DNA of 64,000 bases from Streptomyces prunicolor NBRC 13075 (GCF_000367365.1 NZ_BARF01000081.1:62001-126000), one strand, 5' to 3'. Shown: positions 23,749 through 33,365, counted from the first letter of the stretch. Notes: generated from the letters alone by a model not told the origin. Program-made: numbers and translations.

Positions 23749-24357
23749 GTGGTTGCCAGGATGACTATCGCCCAGTATCAGGCGCTGATTGGGCGCCGCG
23801 GCGGGGCCCAGGCCGTCCAGCCGGCAGCGGCGGAAGTGCCACGGGAGAAGCCGGCCCGGAAGAAGGCTCCCGTGCACCCGGGGCCGCCCTCCTTCCCCGA
23901 GCCGCCCGCTGTTGGTCCGTTGCTCGCCGGGCTCTCTGGAGTCGGCTACGTCGAAACACTTCTCATGCCGTACTCCGAGGACCTGCTGACCAGCAATCAG
24001 CGGCTTCACCACATGGCCTATCACCGGCTTCGGAGGCAACTTCGTACGGACGCCGCCCGCTTGGCCATGGCCAAGCGCCTCCCCCGTCTCCAGCGTGCGG
24101 CGATCTTCTACGTGTTGCACGCCCGGCCGATCACTCGCAAACGCGACCCGGGCAACTGGGCGCCCACGGCCAAGGCGTACGTCGACGGCCTGGTCTCCGA
24201 CGGAGGACTCCTGCCGGACGACAACCACGAGCATCTGCTGGGCCCCAATCCCGTGATGGGATCCCCGGTCACGACCGGATTCGCACGCCTGTCGCTCGTC
24301 ATCGTGGAACTCACGGAGCCCGTGAACAGCCAGAGCGCGGAGTCCGTTGCGACGTAG
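23749..24357 (+). CDS. RusA-like endonuclease-fold protein
   Basis: A 202-residue protein. After a Pro-rich N-terminus, residues about 125-170 carry the pattern R-D-P-G-N-W-x-P-x-x-K-x-x-x-D followed by GLLPDDNHEHLLGPN, resembling the conserved acidic core of RusA Holliday-junction resolvases (K, D, DD). The fit is to the fold; activity is not certain. GTG 23749 begins 2 bases after the upstream stop. With the PNK-like kinase it suggests a DNA-processing operon. Confidence 0.6.
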   Translation: MVARMTIAQYQALIGRRGGAQAVQPAAAEVPREKPARKKAPVHPGPPSFPEPPAVGPLLAGLSGVGYVETLLMPYSEDLLTSNQRLHHMAYHRLRRQLRTDAARLAMAKRLPRLQRAAIFYVLHARPITRKRDPGNWAPTAKAYVDGLVSDGGLLPDDNHEHLLGPNPVMGSPVTTGFARLSLVIVELTEPVNSQSAESVAT

Positions 24358-24489
24358 AGCCCCGTGCACGAGCACGGGCCCGAGTCCCGCCGCTCTATCA
24401 CGAGCCCTCTCAGGAAGAGATCGCCGACAACAACAGGAACCACCCCGACCCGACAACCAACGCCCTTCAACCGCCACCACCACAACGAA

Positions 24490-25152
24490 ATGGATCCGAT
24501 GCTCCAAACCCCTGCCATCCGCTGCCCGCGCTGCCAGGGCGCGCACTTGGTCGCCAACCTCATCCGCTACCCCTGCGGCGCCACGGACGTGGGCTCGCTG
24601 GCCTGCACCCGCTGCGCCGCCACCTGGGACGCATTCGAGACGCCCGCCCACGCGGGACCCAACTACAGGGAGGCCTACGATGCCGCCCCCGACCTGTTCG
24701 ACGAGGAGTACGCGCTGCTCGTGCTGACCGAGAACGTCAAGGAACGCGCCCACGGCACGTGGACCGGTGCCAGACCGGCTGTAGAGAGGTGGGAGCACCG
24801 GGAGGTGCTGCTGCGGAAGTCCGCGTGGCTGGACCGAGCGGCTCACAGGATCGAACTCGACTGGTACCGCCGGGCGTTCAATGATGAGGAGGTCGACCAG
24901 GCAAACATGCATGCGGTCGCGGCCGCAGTGGGGCTCCTCGCGTTCGACACCAGCCACCTCGGGCAGCACACGAACGGCAGCATCCGCGCCGACAGCACGT
25001 TGTGGAATGGCCCCGGGGGAGCTCGGGCGTATGTCCGGCAGGAGTACCTCGATTGGCGCGAAGCCGAGGAAGAGGAGGCCGACCGCGGGGAGTTCGAGGC
25101 CCGGCGCGGGCCCGACGGGGATCTCTACGGTCCGGACGGCAGGGCGCTGTGA
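24490..25152 (+). CDS. Zinc-ribbon hypothetical protein
   Basis: A 220-residue protein with an N-terminal zinc ribbon: CPRC near residue 12 and CTRC near residue 38, plus another Cys between. The remainder is acidic and helical. ATG 24490 is taken as the start; ATG 24499 is also possible, and neither has a strong RBS. No specific family is recognised. Confidence 0.6.
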   Translation: MDPMLQTPAIRCPRCQGAHLVANLIRYPCGATDVGSLACTRCAATWDAFETPAHAGPNYREAYDAAPDLFDEEYALLVLTENVKERAHGTWTGARPAVERWEHREVLLRKSAWLDRAAHRIELDWYRRAFNDEEVDQANMHAVAAAVGLLAFDTSHLGQHTNGSIRADSTLWNGPGGARAYVRQEYLDWREAEEEEADRGEFEARRGPDGDLYGPDGRAL

Positions 25153-25296
25153 GGCGGCCCCCGCGTGAAGACACTCGACAGGAGCGCGGCCAGGACGGCG
25201 GAGTCCCGCGAGAGGCCTGCGAACGTGTCCTGATCCTGACCGTCGGCGGATACCTGCGATTGCCCGGACACTACCGGACGCCTCGGGGGGCATGTG

Positions 25297-26283
25297 ATGA
25301 GCGAGGTTGAGGAGGCGCGCCAGGTCGGAAGGGTGTTCGAGGCCAGTTGGGACGACCATCCGACCTGGCGGGGCGGTCGGCCGTTTGCCGACCTCGCCAC
25401 CGCCCAGAAGATCACCGAGGGGACGTACACCGAGGACCTCGACTCGGTCGGCGTCCTGACATGGCGGCAGCGGTCCGAGGAACTGTGGGAGCTGACCGAC
25501 AACGGCAATCCCACGCCGGTGGCGATCGAGGCACGTGCCCTCTACGGATGTGCGGAACATCCCGGTGCACTCTCGGACGAGGAACTGCTCGCACTGGCCA
25601 CGGAGTTCCGTGTCCCGATTCCGAACCGCGCGGTCGGCGTCTATGGAGAGGTTGTCGTACGTCCCGACCGCCATGGCGACCGGTGGGCCATCACCTACGG
25701 CGCCGCAACGGGACTTCAGGTGTGGATCGACGGTACGTGGCGCCGGGTCAGCGAGGTCGGGGGCAGGGCCGCCTACACCCTCACCCGGGGGGAGGCGGTC
25801 ACCCTTGCCCATCAGATCGCCGACCTCGAAGGCGTCCTGCACGAGGTGACCGTGGGCAGTGCGGACCGCACCTGGCATGCCGGCGACGCCGACAGCACAG
25901 CCGTCTCCCATCTACTGATGGCCGCCGTGAGCACTTTCCGCTCTGCCACCGGGTTGACGGAGTACGACAGCGACCTGTGCTGGGACGCGATGGTCCTGGT
26001 GCTGGCGACCATGGCGGAGGAGGAGACCGCTGGCTATCCCGAACGCCTGGCGTTGTTCGCCGAGCAGCAGGGGGAGCGTCTCCGGCAGGTCTACCGAGAG
26101 TTCGGTCCCGGAAGCCCACTCGCCGGCCACGGGCGGTACACGCTGGTGGGCGAGCCGGTCAGCGTCGCGCTGTTCGAACGGCTGGACGCGGTGCCCCAAC
26201 TGCTCCTTGGGACCCTTCAGGGGGAGTTGCCCGAGGTGTGGGTGGCCGATGTGGCCAGTGCCTGGGGCGCACACTGTGCCTGA
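25297..26283 (+). CDS. Hypothetical 328-residue protein
   Basis: A soluble acidic protein without a domain I recognise. ATG 25297 is preceded by GGGGGG; GTG 25294 is one codon upstream. The centre is rich in beta strands (VYGEVVVRPDRHGDRWAITYG) and the C-terminal part is helical. It ends before a strong convergent terminator. A stand-alone accessory gene is most likely. Confidence 0.6.
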   Translation: MSEVEEARQVGRVFEASWDDHPTWRGGRPFADLATAQKITEGTYTEDLDSVGVLTWRQRSEELWELTDNGNPTPVAIEARALYGCAEHPGALSDEELLALATEFRVPIPNRAVGVYGEVVVRPDRHGDRWAITYGAATGLQVWIDGTWRRVSEVGGRAAYTLTRGEAVTLAHQIADLEGVLHEVTVGSADRTWHAGDADSTAVSHLLMAAVSTFRSATGLTEYDSDLCWDAMVLVLATMAEEETAGYPERLALFAEQQGERLRQVYREFGPGSPLAGHGRYTLVGEPVSVALFERLDAVPQLLLGTLQGELPEVWVADVASAWGAHCA

Positions 26284-26302
26284 CGAGGCACCACAACAGC
26301 GA

Positions 26303-26334
26303 GGCCGGGCCCTGGAGTTGTCCAGGGCCCGGCC
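26303..26334. terminator. Convergent intrinsic hairpin
   Basis: GGCCGGGCCCTGGA at 26303-26316 is fully complementary to TCCAGGGCCCGGCC at 26321-26334 across a 4-base loop. It separates the plus-strand hypothetical gene from the minus-strand IclR gene. Confidence 0.82.
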
Positions 26335-26363
26335 ATCGTCAAGTTCGGCCAGCTTGTGGCGGC

Positions 26364-27164
26364 CTAGTACCAGCCGGAGATCTCAAGACTCAGCTGGGCC
26401 GCGGCCTCGACCGTTGCTTCGATGTACTCCTCCGGCGCGTGCGGCATCACGTCGAAGGGCTTGAGCAGGAGGACGGCACCCACGATGGAGTCCTCCCAGA
26501 CGATCGGGGCTGCGACTGAGTTCCAGCGCGCCATGCACTCCTGATAGCCCAAGGCGAAACCCTGGTCGCGTACTTCGGCGAGCGAGGCCCGCAACTCTGC
26601 GACATCCGTGATGGCGCCGGGCCCTGCCTCATCGGGAAGCTGTTCCTGCAGAACCGTTTCCTGGACCTCTGAGGAGAGGTAGGCGAGGATCGTCCGGCCG
26701 GAAGCGCCGGTGCGCAGGCTCCGGTTCACCATCAGGACGTCGCGGGCGGACATGCCGAGTTCGTCCAGGCCGGAGTCACCGACCGACATCGCCAGGCAGT
26801 TGCGGGACGGGAAGAGCTGCGTCTTCGTGTAGAGGAAGACCAGGCCGAGATCGGTCTTCAGGCGCAGGGTGTCGAGGATCTGCTTGACACGCCTGTCGTC
26901 GCTGAGCTGCTTGTTGGCGAGGGGGTGGAGGCCGATCTCGGCGGTCCCGATGCCCGGCGCGTACCGGCCACGCTCAGGTCGGACCGCGAGGCCCAGGTAG
27001 ACGAGCCGGGCCAGTATGCGACCCACGGTTGAGTCATCCAGTTTTGTCCTTGCGGTGATCTCGGACAGTTGGTGCTTCCCGGGGCCCATTTCGGCCAGCG
27101 TCTGCTGGACCAGAATGACGCGGTCTGTGTGCGAGTTGCCGGCCCGTCCGCGGCTTGAGCTCAT
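26364..27164 (-). CDS. IclR-family transcriptional regulator
   Basis: A 266-residue protein with an N-terminal winged helix (residues about 10-75: LSEITARTKLDDSTVGRILARLVYLGL) and a C-terminal IclR effector domain (about 90-260, with SGRTILAYLS and a late VAAPIVWEDSIVGAVLL). Effectors are usually small aromatic or carboxylic acids. ATG 27164 is preceded by AGGAG. It lies downstream of the oxidoreductase gene on the same strand, so the enzyme may process or depend on its effector. Confidence 0.85.
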   Translation of the reverse strand: MSSSRGRAGNSHTDRVILVQQTLAEMGPGKHQLSEITARTKLDDSTVGRILARLVYLGLAVRPERGRYAPGIGTAEIGLHPLANKQLSDDRRVKQILDTLRLKTDLGLVFLYTKTQLFPSRNCLAMSVGDSGLDELGMSARDVLMVNRSLRTGASGRTILAYLSSEVQETVLQEQLPDEAGPGAITDVAELRASLAEVRDQGFALGYQECMARWNSVAAPIVWEDSIVGAVLLLKPFDVMPHAPEEYIEATVEAAAQLSLEISGWY

Positions 27165-27260
27165 CCCATTCTCCTGCCCCTTGCCCACACTGCCGTAGGC
27201 GTATCGTCCCTGCGCGCCGGAGGCGTGCGTGCCTCCGGCAATTGCCAACCTCCAGGGATA

Positions 27261-28211
27261 TTACTTGCCGGTCACGAGCGAGATCTTGCCGGTCGCCGAG
27301 CGTGAGGCGAGGAGCCGGTGAGCGTCCGCGGCCTGCTCCAGCGGGAAGGATCCTCCAGAGACGGTCTTCAGGGCACCGTTGACCACGGAGGCGAACAACT
27401 GCATGGTCGACAGTTCGAGGGAGACCCGGCGGTCGGTGTAGAGGCTGGGCAGCCAGAATCCCGATGCCGTGATGGAGTTCTGGAGCAGGGTGCGCACGGG
27501 GATGTCCTCCAGCTGACCGCCGGCGAAGCCGTACAGCACGAGTCGGCCGCGAGGCGCGAGCGTGGCGATCGTCTCCTGGAGCATCTGACCGCCGGTCATC
27601 TCCAGGGCCACGTTCACCGGGCCTCCGGCGGCTTCCTTCACCCGGTCGGCCAGGCCATCGATCGTGGACGAGTCGACTGCAGCCTGCGCGCCGAGGTCGA
27701 GCGCGAGTTGCCGCTTCTCCTCGGTCGAGGCGAGCGCGATCACCTGAGCGCCGTTCTGGGCGGCGAGCTGGACGGCGAGGCTGCCGACGCCGCCGGCCGC
27801 GGCGGGGACGAGGATCTTCTCGCCGGCCTCGACGCGGGCAACGGTGAACAGGATGTGGAAGGCGCTGTTGCCCTGCAAGGCCAGCGGAACGGCCTGCTCG
27901 TCCGTCACGCCGTCCGGGATCTCCCAGGCCAGACTCGGGTGGATGATCGCCTTCTCGGCGTAGCCTCCGCCCTGGGTCAGGCCGATGACCCGCCGGCCGT
28001 CCTGGGTGACCCCCACGACTTCGTTGCCCGGGATGTAGGGCAGATCGACCGCTTTGAGGTATGAATTTTCGGCTACGTGCCTGTCTGCGTAATTTACTCC
28101 TGCAAGCGTCACATCCACGAGGAGTTGCCGACCGCGCCTCTGCGGGTCGGGGACCTCGGTGTACTTCAGTACCTCGGGTCCGCCGAATTCGGTCATAACG
28201 ATGGCGTGCAT
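27261..28211 (-). CDS. Zinc-independent quinone oxidoreductase (MDR family)
   Basis: A 316-residue NADPH-dependent medium-chain reductase. The N-terminal GroES-like domain begins MHAIVMTEFGGPEVL and includes GVNYADRHV; the Rossmann motif AAAGGVGSLAVQLA is near residue 130. The zinc-binding cysteines of alcohol dehydrogenases are absent, as in quinone reductases (QorA type). ATG 28211 follows GAGGAG. Upstream lie three tandem operators, so the gene is probably inducible by a quinone or electrophile. Confidence 0.88.
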   Translation of the reverse strand: MHAIVMTEFGGPEVLKYTEVPDPQRRGRQLLVDVTLAGVNYADRHVAENSYLKAVDLPYIPGNEVVGVTQDGRRVIGLTQGGGYAEKAIIHPSLAWEIPDGVTDEQAVPLALQGNSAFHILFTVARVEAGEKILVPAAAGGVGSLAVQLAAQNGAQVIALASTEEKRQLALDLGAQAAVDSSTIDGLADRVKEAAGGPVNVALEMTGGQMLQETIATLAPRGRLVLYGFAGGQLEDIPVRTLLQNSITASGFWLPSLYTDRRVSLELSTMQLFASVVNGALKTVSGGSFPLEQAADAHRLLASRSATGKISLVTGK

Positions 28212-28296
28212 GTTTCTCCTCAATATTTTCGCGAGCGGGCACAGGCTAGACCACGTCTCATCAGGCCACATGGACTGTGCTAGACCAATCGTCCTC

Positions 28297-28378
28297 TTTC
28301 TCGTCACGTGAGAAAAGGACTCTCTGCTTTCTCACCCTGTGAGTAAATGTATGGCACACTTTCTCGCCCCGTGAGAAG
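28297..28378. promoter_or_regulatory. Three tandem TTTCTC-N7-GAGAAA operators
   Basis: Copies lie at 28297-28315, 28328-28346 and 28360-28378, starting 31 and 32 bases apart, close to three helical turns. All begin TTTCTC; the right half-sites are GAGAAA, GAGTAA and GAGAAG. They sit upstream of the quinone reductase gene and could bind the IclR protein encoded after it, or another regulator. Confidence 0.75.
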
Positions 28379-29058
28379 CGGAATTGCATGTTGCGTTTGC
28401 TTGTAAAGTCGGGTCGTATGGAGCCCGCTCCCGCGATGAGGGTGGCCGCGTGATCACGTTGCGTTGCGGCGTGGCGCGGACCTTGAGCGGGGCGTTCATA
28501 CGGGGTGCACGGCGCGACATGCTGATAGAACATGAGTTTGATTCGATGTTTGGCGGGCCGTGCGGGACGCAGGGGGCTAAGGGCAAGCATGAACAGGACG
28601 AAAGAGCTTCGGCGTCACCTCGGTAACCCGGTTTCCGTTCCCCAGTCGCCGAAGACCCGGCGCCGCCCTCACCTGGGTGGGCACGAGCCAGAGAGTGTCG
28701 CGGCTTCCCTGCCGGCCCCGCACCTCGACGAAGGTGGACGATCTGCGGTCCGTACAAGGGCCGAACGCGGAACGAACGCCCTGAGCCGGGTCGCTGACTT
28801 CCCTTCTGCTGTCGCTCACTCGAAGGGCAGGTGCGCCCCCGGCTCGCCGACCGCCCTGCTCCACAGTGCGGCTTCGCCTTGGCCTGGATGCCGGATCCGG
28901 CTGCGCGATCCGGCCCGGCCCCCGGTACGCCGGGCCGCGAGGGCGGCAGCGCGACAGCTCTCGACGCCCGGACGACCTCTGGCATCACCCGCCCCATGGA
29001 CGGCCTGCCGTACGACTGGTTCCGTGCGCCGTCGCGCCGCCATCAGCCAGAGGGCGAC
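28379..29058. other. Gene-poor stretch
   Basis: About 680 bases between the operator array and the ImmA-like gene. Several open frames cross it on both strands but none has an RBS, domain or clear codon pattern. It may contain the promoter of the 29-33 kb operon or the remains of an older gene. Confidence 0.4.
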
Positions 29059-29655
29059 GTGAGCGTGACGCCGACAGAGCCGATCAGACGCCGAAGAGCT
29101 TCGACGCCGCGTTGGACCTCTTCACTCCGGGAACAGATCGCCATACGCGTCGAGACCCACAACGCCGCCAAGCTCATCCGCAAGGACATCGGCCTCTCGG
29201 ATGTCCGGAGTATCGACGACATGGTTGAGCTGGTCGCCCGCCGACGCGGCACACCCATCACCGTGCTCTACCTGGCCTTGCCCTCGAAGGTCAGCGCGTT
29301 CTGCATATCGACTCCCGAGCAGGACTTCGTTGTTGTTGACACCAACGCGAGTGAGCTAACCCAACTTCACGCGATTCTTCACGAGTTGGGCCACTTCCTC
29401 CTGGACGACGCAGACGGGCACACGGACACACTGGACGCCGACGAGTTCCTTCCCAGGGAGCTCGCACAGCAACTCGTGCCCAACCTCAACCCGGACGAGG
29501 TCACCAGGTACTTCAAGCGCTCCCACTACGCCTCGAAGACCGAACGCCGCGTCGAGGCATTGGCCACCGTGCTGTTGGAGCGGCACCTGGAACTGCGGCG
29601 CACCGATTTCGAAGGCCTAACTGCCATCCTCACCCACAGGAGAACCGGTGTCTGA
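29059..29655 (+). CDS. ImmA/IrrE-type metallopeptidase
   Basis: A 198-residue zinc peptidase-like protein. The active motif is HELGH (residues 108-112) in ILHELGHFLLDD, with likely third-ligand acidic residues downstream. In ImmA/IrrE systems such enzymes cleave an XRE-type repressor upon a signal. No HTH domain is fused here. GTG 29059 has AGAGGG upstream; longer frames lack an RBS. The stop overlaps the next gene. An XRE gene at 33421-34143 is a candidate substrate. Confidence 0.8.
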   Translation: MSVTPTEPIRRRRASTPRWTSSLREQIAIRVETHNAAKLIRKDIGLSDVRSIDDMVELVARRRGTPITVLYLALPSKVSAFCISTPEQDFVVVDTNASELTQLHAILHELGHFLLDDADGHTDTLDADEFLPRELAQQLVPNLNPDEVTRYFKRSHYASKTERRVEALATVLLERHLELRRTDFEGLTAILTHRRTGV

Positions 29656-30961
29656 GACAGTCGCCACCCCTATCTACCTCTTCATGGCGGCCTTCTACGT
29701 GACGATCGGCTGCTGGAAGGGATTTGCCTTCCTACGCGAGCCGACCCTCACTCTCGCCCTCATTGCCGGTTCGTTCTTCGTGGGCGGACTCAACTACATA
29801 GAAGCTTCGCCAGCTGGCTACCGGCGCATGGGCGAGGCCTTCGACCAGCCATGGATCGCCACGCTGCCGATCTACCTCTGCATCCTCACGTGTTTCGCAA
29901 TCGATCACATCCTGACCCTGATCTGGGTGCCCACACACCCAGAGGAGCCTCGGCGAACGCGCCGCACGATCGCGGCGTGGACGGTGGGCTACACCGTGGC
30001 GGCCGTGATCATGACGGTGATGTTCCTCGGCGCACACCTGACCGGCCCTGCCGAGCCGCTGAAGTTCAACACCGCTCAGGCCGACGAGCCACGCGTCCTG
30101 GTCTTCCTCGGCGTGTTCCTGTCCGCACTGGCCTGCGCAACTGTGGGCACATGGCGTCGGTCTCGACGCGCGAAGCTCGAAGATGAGCAGATGCAGCACG
30201 CGATGCGCTGGTTCGGCACCAGTATGGCCGTCACTGCCGGCTATGTCGTCTGCTCGGCGCCGGCGGTCGTTGCGGCAGCCGCAGGACATCATCAGCTCGA
30301 CGGCGTGGGTGTTCTGGGCTCCGTGTTCGGCGTCGTGGGCTGCCTGCTCACCGGCTACGGGATGTCCGGTGCTGCCGCGACCGCTTGGCTCCGCGAGCGC
30401 CGCGACATCGCGGTCCTTCAGCCGTTGTGGGACCTCGTCGTCGCCAGCGTTGACAAGAACCTGTCGTTCGGCTCGTCCGGCGCCCGCCCGAACCGCACCG
30501 TCAACGTTCGCTGGACTCTCCACCGCAGGATCATCGAGATCCTCGACGGGATCCGGGCCCTTCAAAAGTGGGTGAGCGACGAGCCGGCCCAGGTGGTCAA
30601 GGCCCTGCACGACAAGTGCCTTGAGGACGAGTCCACCCGCACCAAGTTCGCCATCCCCAAGGGGGGCCTGCCGCAGCACGACCTGGAGGCCCTCGCCACA
30701 GCCGCCGTTCTGCAGCACGCCGTCGTACGCCTCCAGGAGGCCCGCACGCGCAGCGTCGCCGACGCGGAGCCGGCGCCGCCGGTGTCTCGCGGGCCCGCCG
30801 CCGCAATGCCGGGGAATAAGACGGCCGCAGCGCTAGAGAGGGCCCGGCTGGTCCGCGTGGCCCGATCCCTCAGCCACCCGCTCGTCGACGCATCCCTCCT
30901 GATCGTCCACACCGCCCGCCGCGCCGACCAGTCACCTCACACCGTTGCACGGGTCCAGTAG
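29648..30961 (+). CDS. MAB_1171c/DUF6545-type membrane protein
   Basis: A 437-residue protein with six or seven hydrophobic spans in the first 240 residues, then a cytoplasmic domain (about 250-437) rich in helices. The arrangement and its pairing with an ImmA-like peptidase match Actinobacterial proteins named MAB_1171c family putative transporter. Transport is not shown by any motif. GTG 29648 follows AGGAG and overlaps the peptidase gene by 8 bases, so both are co-translated. Confidence 0.72.
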   Translation: MSETVATPIYLFMAAFYVTIGCWKGFAFLREPTLTLALIAGSFFVGGLNYIEASPAGYRRMGEAFDQPWIATLPIYLCILTCFAIDHILTLIWVPTHPEEPRRTRRTIAAWTVGYTVAAVIMTVMFLGAHLTGPAEPLKFNTAQADEPRVLVFLGVFLSALACATVGTWRRSRRAKLEDEQMQHAMRWFGTSMAVTAGYVVCSAPAVVAAAAGHHQLDGVGVLGSVFGVVGCLLTGYGMSGAAATAWLRERRDIAVLQPLWDLVVASVDKNLSFGSSGARPNRTVNVRWTLHRRIIEILDGIRALQKWVSDEPAQVVKALHDKCLEDESTRTKFAIPKGGLPQHDLEALATAAVLQHAVVRLQEARTRSVADAEPAPPVSRGPAAAMPGNKTAAALERARLVRVARSLSHPLVDASLLIVHTARRADQSPHTVARVQ

Positions 30962-31036
30962 CGTCGGCCCGGCCACCGCCGGCCGTCACAGACCACCGGA
31001 TGAGCCTGAGCCGACACGGGCTCGGATTGGAGACCC

Positions 31037-32350
31037 GTGCAGCGGGCTGTAGTTCTTGGAGGCAGCTTTTCCGGGCTGCTCATAGCTCGGGTGCTGAGCG
31101 ACTTCGCGGAGGACGTCGTCGTCCTGGAGCCGAATCTCCTGACCGCTGAGGGAAACCGCCCAGGTGCGCCTCACCGACGGCAGCTGCACGCCCTGTTGGC
31201 CATGGGGCAGCTCCAACTGGAGCGGTGGTTTCCCGGCATCGTCGAGGAGATGGCCAACGACGGTGCACACCTCGGCAGGGGCTCAGCCGTTCAGTTCTAT
31301 GTGGACGGCCGCCGCAGACCCGCCATGAACGACCTGCAGATGATCGGCGCTACCCGCCCGTTCATCGAGAACAGTGTTCTCCGGCGTACCCGGGCTGTAT
31401 CCAACATCCGATTCGTGACAGGGCGTGCTCAAGGACTTCTCCTACACCACGACCGTGTCCGCGGCGTCCGCTACACCGCCGGCACCGAGACGACCGCGAC
31501 CGAGATCGAAGCCGACTTCGTCGTCGACGCAATGGGACGCTCCAGCCGTCTGACCACCTGGCTCACTCAACACGGATGGCCGGCAGCTCCTGTCGACCGC
31601 ATGCGGATCGACCTCGGATACGCCACTGCCACGTTCCGTAGGGGGGACGAGCTCCCCGCCACCGTGATCGTCCACTCGGCGCCCGGGCCGGCCAGCAACT
31701 ACCTCGCCAGCGCGTGCGAGCCCGGCGCGCTCGCCGCGGTGGAGGGAAACCGGTGGTCCGTCGTCGTCGCCGGCTACCACGACTACCGGCCCACGGCGGA
31801 TCCCGACCAGTTCCGTGCCAGGCTTCGGCGTTGCGTCGCCCCGCTACAACAGGTGGCCAATCACTGCGCACTGGAAGGCGAGATCGACACCTTCCACTTC
31901 CGTGAGAGCCGACGACTGCGCTTCACCGGGCTGGAGCGGTTTCCCGCAGGCCTCGCCGTCTCGGGCGATGCGATGGCCTCGGTGAACCCCATCTACGGGC
32001 AGGGGCTCACGCTTGCCACCCTTCAGGCGTCCTGCCTGTCGGCCCACCTGCGTTCCGGTGCGTCTCCTCGCGAGCCGGCTTGGGGATACTTCCGGCGAAC
32101 CGACCGGGTAGTCGACGCCGCCTGGTCCTTGTCCACTACTGCGGACCTGGCCCAGCCACATGTCACGGGCCCCTATCCCCGCGCCTACAACGTCATTCGG
32201 TGGGCAGGCGACAGGATCACGGAGGCCTCCGTCAAGGACCCCGTGATCAACCGCGCGTTCATGAACGTCCTTCACATGCGGCAACACCCCCGGACCCTCA
32301 CCCGCCCCCGAGTCCTCCTGCGAACTGCCCGCGTCCTCCTGGACCGTTGA
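31037..32350 (+). CDS. FAD-dependent monooxygenase, squalene-epoxidase-like
   Basis: A 437-residue flavoprotein. The dinucleotide-binding loop is GGSFSGLLIARVL at the N-terminus, with an acidic strand end (VVLEPN). The second FAD motif is SGDAMASVNPIYGQGLTLA near residue 310, very like the G-D-A-x-x-x-x-N-P-x-x-G-Q-G motif of epoxidases that act on polyketide or terpene alkenes. GTG 31037 follows GGAG. Being next to a prenyl-synthase-like gene, its likely substrate is an isoprenoid alkene. Confidence 0.82.
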   Translation: MQRAVVLGGSFSGLLIARVLSDFAEDVVVLEPNLLTAEGNRPGAPHRRQLHALLAMGQLQLERWFPGIVEEMANDGAHLGRGSAVQFYVDGRRRPAMNDLQMIGATRPFIENSVLRRTRAVSNIRFVTGRAQGLLLHHDRVRGVRYTAGTETTATEIEADFVVDAMGRSSRLTTWLTQHGWPAAPVDRMRIDLGYATATFRRGDELPATVIVHSAPGPASNYLASACEPGALAAVEGNRWSVVVAGYHDYRPTADPDQFRARLRRCVAPLQQVANHCALEGEIDTFHFRESRRLRFTGLERFPAGLAVSGDAMASVNPIYGQGLTLATLQASCLSAHLRSGASPREPAWGYFRRTDRVVDAAWSLSTTADLAQPHVTGPYPRAYNVIRWAGDRITEASVKDPVINRAFMNVLHMRQHPRTLTRPRVLLRTARVLLDR

Positions 32351-32396
32351 CGAACTCGGTGTGACCCGGCAACAACGCACAGACCCAAGGAGAGCA

Positions 32397-33329
32397 GTGA
32401 CCCGTTGGTCCGCCGCCCTGACCCAGGCCGCCATCACCGATCCGCAGCTGCGGCATGCCTACGACGTCCAGCGAAAGCGCGTACGGCGCAATCGCCGCGA
32501 AGAGTATCTGGCCGCCCGGCTGCTGCTCCCCGCCGGGATCCGCCCGGCCGTCATCGCCGCGGTCGCCTTCATGGATGAAACCGACAAACGCATCGACATC
32601 GGCGACATCCCCACACGACAAGACCATCTGCGCTCCTGGGACCAACAGGCGACGGCGGCCCTGGCCAGCGGATCAGCCGAGGACGAAACCCTCCGAGCAC
32701 TTGCCGATACGACTCGGCGTCACCCGCACATGGGGGCGCGTGTGCGCGCCTTCCTGGACGGAGCACTCGTCGAAGCCACTTGGTCCGGCTTCGCAACCGA
32801 GGCTGACTTCCAGGACTACGTCGACAGCTACTCCCTGCCCGCCTTGATGCTGACGGCCTCGTTGATCGGCCCGGAGCCGTACGCCGAGCACCACGACGCG
32901 TTCGTGCGCGGCTGCCGCCAGCTCATCGAGGCGATGCAACGGACCGATTTCCTGGCCGACCTGGCCGAGGACGCCGAACAGGGCCGCGTCGGAATCGCCA
33001 AGAACGAGCTGGACAGGCACGGACTGGACCTCACAAGCCTGCGCGAACGGCCACGGGAGTGCGCGCCGGCGGTAGAACGACTCGTCAACGAACAGGCAGA
33101 AAACGCAAATGCCGTGCTCGCCCAGTGCCGGGACTTGCCGGACCTCGTGGAACCGCCGTACTGGCCGTTCCTGAACGCCCTGATCTCCGTGCAGGTGCTG
33201 AGAGTTGAGGCCGTGAAGCGCAACAGCGCCTCCATCCTCCAGAGCGGAGCCAGCCCCGCGACTCCAGCAGCCCTGCGCATCCTGGGGCGCGAGTACCGCG
33301 CGGCGCGGGGCCAGAAACGCCGACGGTGA
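32397..33329 (+). CDS. Squalene/phytoene synthase-like prenyl coupling enzyme
   Basis: A 310-residue all-helical protein. The first Asp-rich segment is FMDETDKRID (Asp60 and Asp63), and the second is DLAED (Asp188-Asp192) followed by an L-x-x-x-G-L element (NELDRHGLD), matching the D-x-x-x-D pair that binds diphosphates in head-to-head prenyl synthases. The first motif is looser than usual, so the reaction may differ (a terpene synthase role is possible). GTG 32397 follows AAGGAG. Last gene of the operon. Confidence 0.72.
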   Translation: MTRWSAALTQAAITDPQLRHAYDVQRKRVRRNRREEYLAARLLLPAGIRPAVIAAVAFMDETDKRIDIGDIPTRQDHLRSWDQQATAALASGSAEDETLRALADTTRRHPHMGARVRAFLDGALVEATWSGFATEADFQDYVDSYSLPALMLTASLIGPEPYAEHHDAFVRGCRQLIEAMQRTDFLADLAEDAEQGRVGIAKNELDRHGLDLTSLRERPRECAPAVERLVNEQAENANAVLAQCRDLPDLVEPPYWPFLNALISVQVLRVEAVKRNSASILQSGASPATPAALRILGREYRAARGQKRRR

Positions 33330-33337
33330 CAGCACGA

Positions 33338-33365
33338 CGGCCCTGCCGCTTGCGCGGCAGGGCCG
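33338..33365. terminator. Convergent hairpin
   Basis: CGGCCCTGCCGC at 33338-33349 pairs perfectly with GCGGCAGGGCCG at 33354-33365 across TTGC. It ends the terpene-like operon and possibly the convergent XRE gene. Confidence 0.82.

Noticed and set aside
28384..28626. Eighty-residue plus-strand frame after the operator array
   Set aside because: No RBS and no protein-like pattern; it crosses the promoter region of the quinone reductase.
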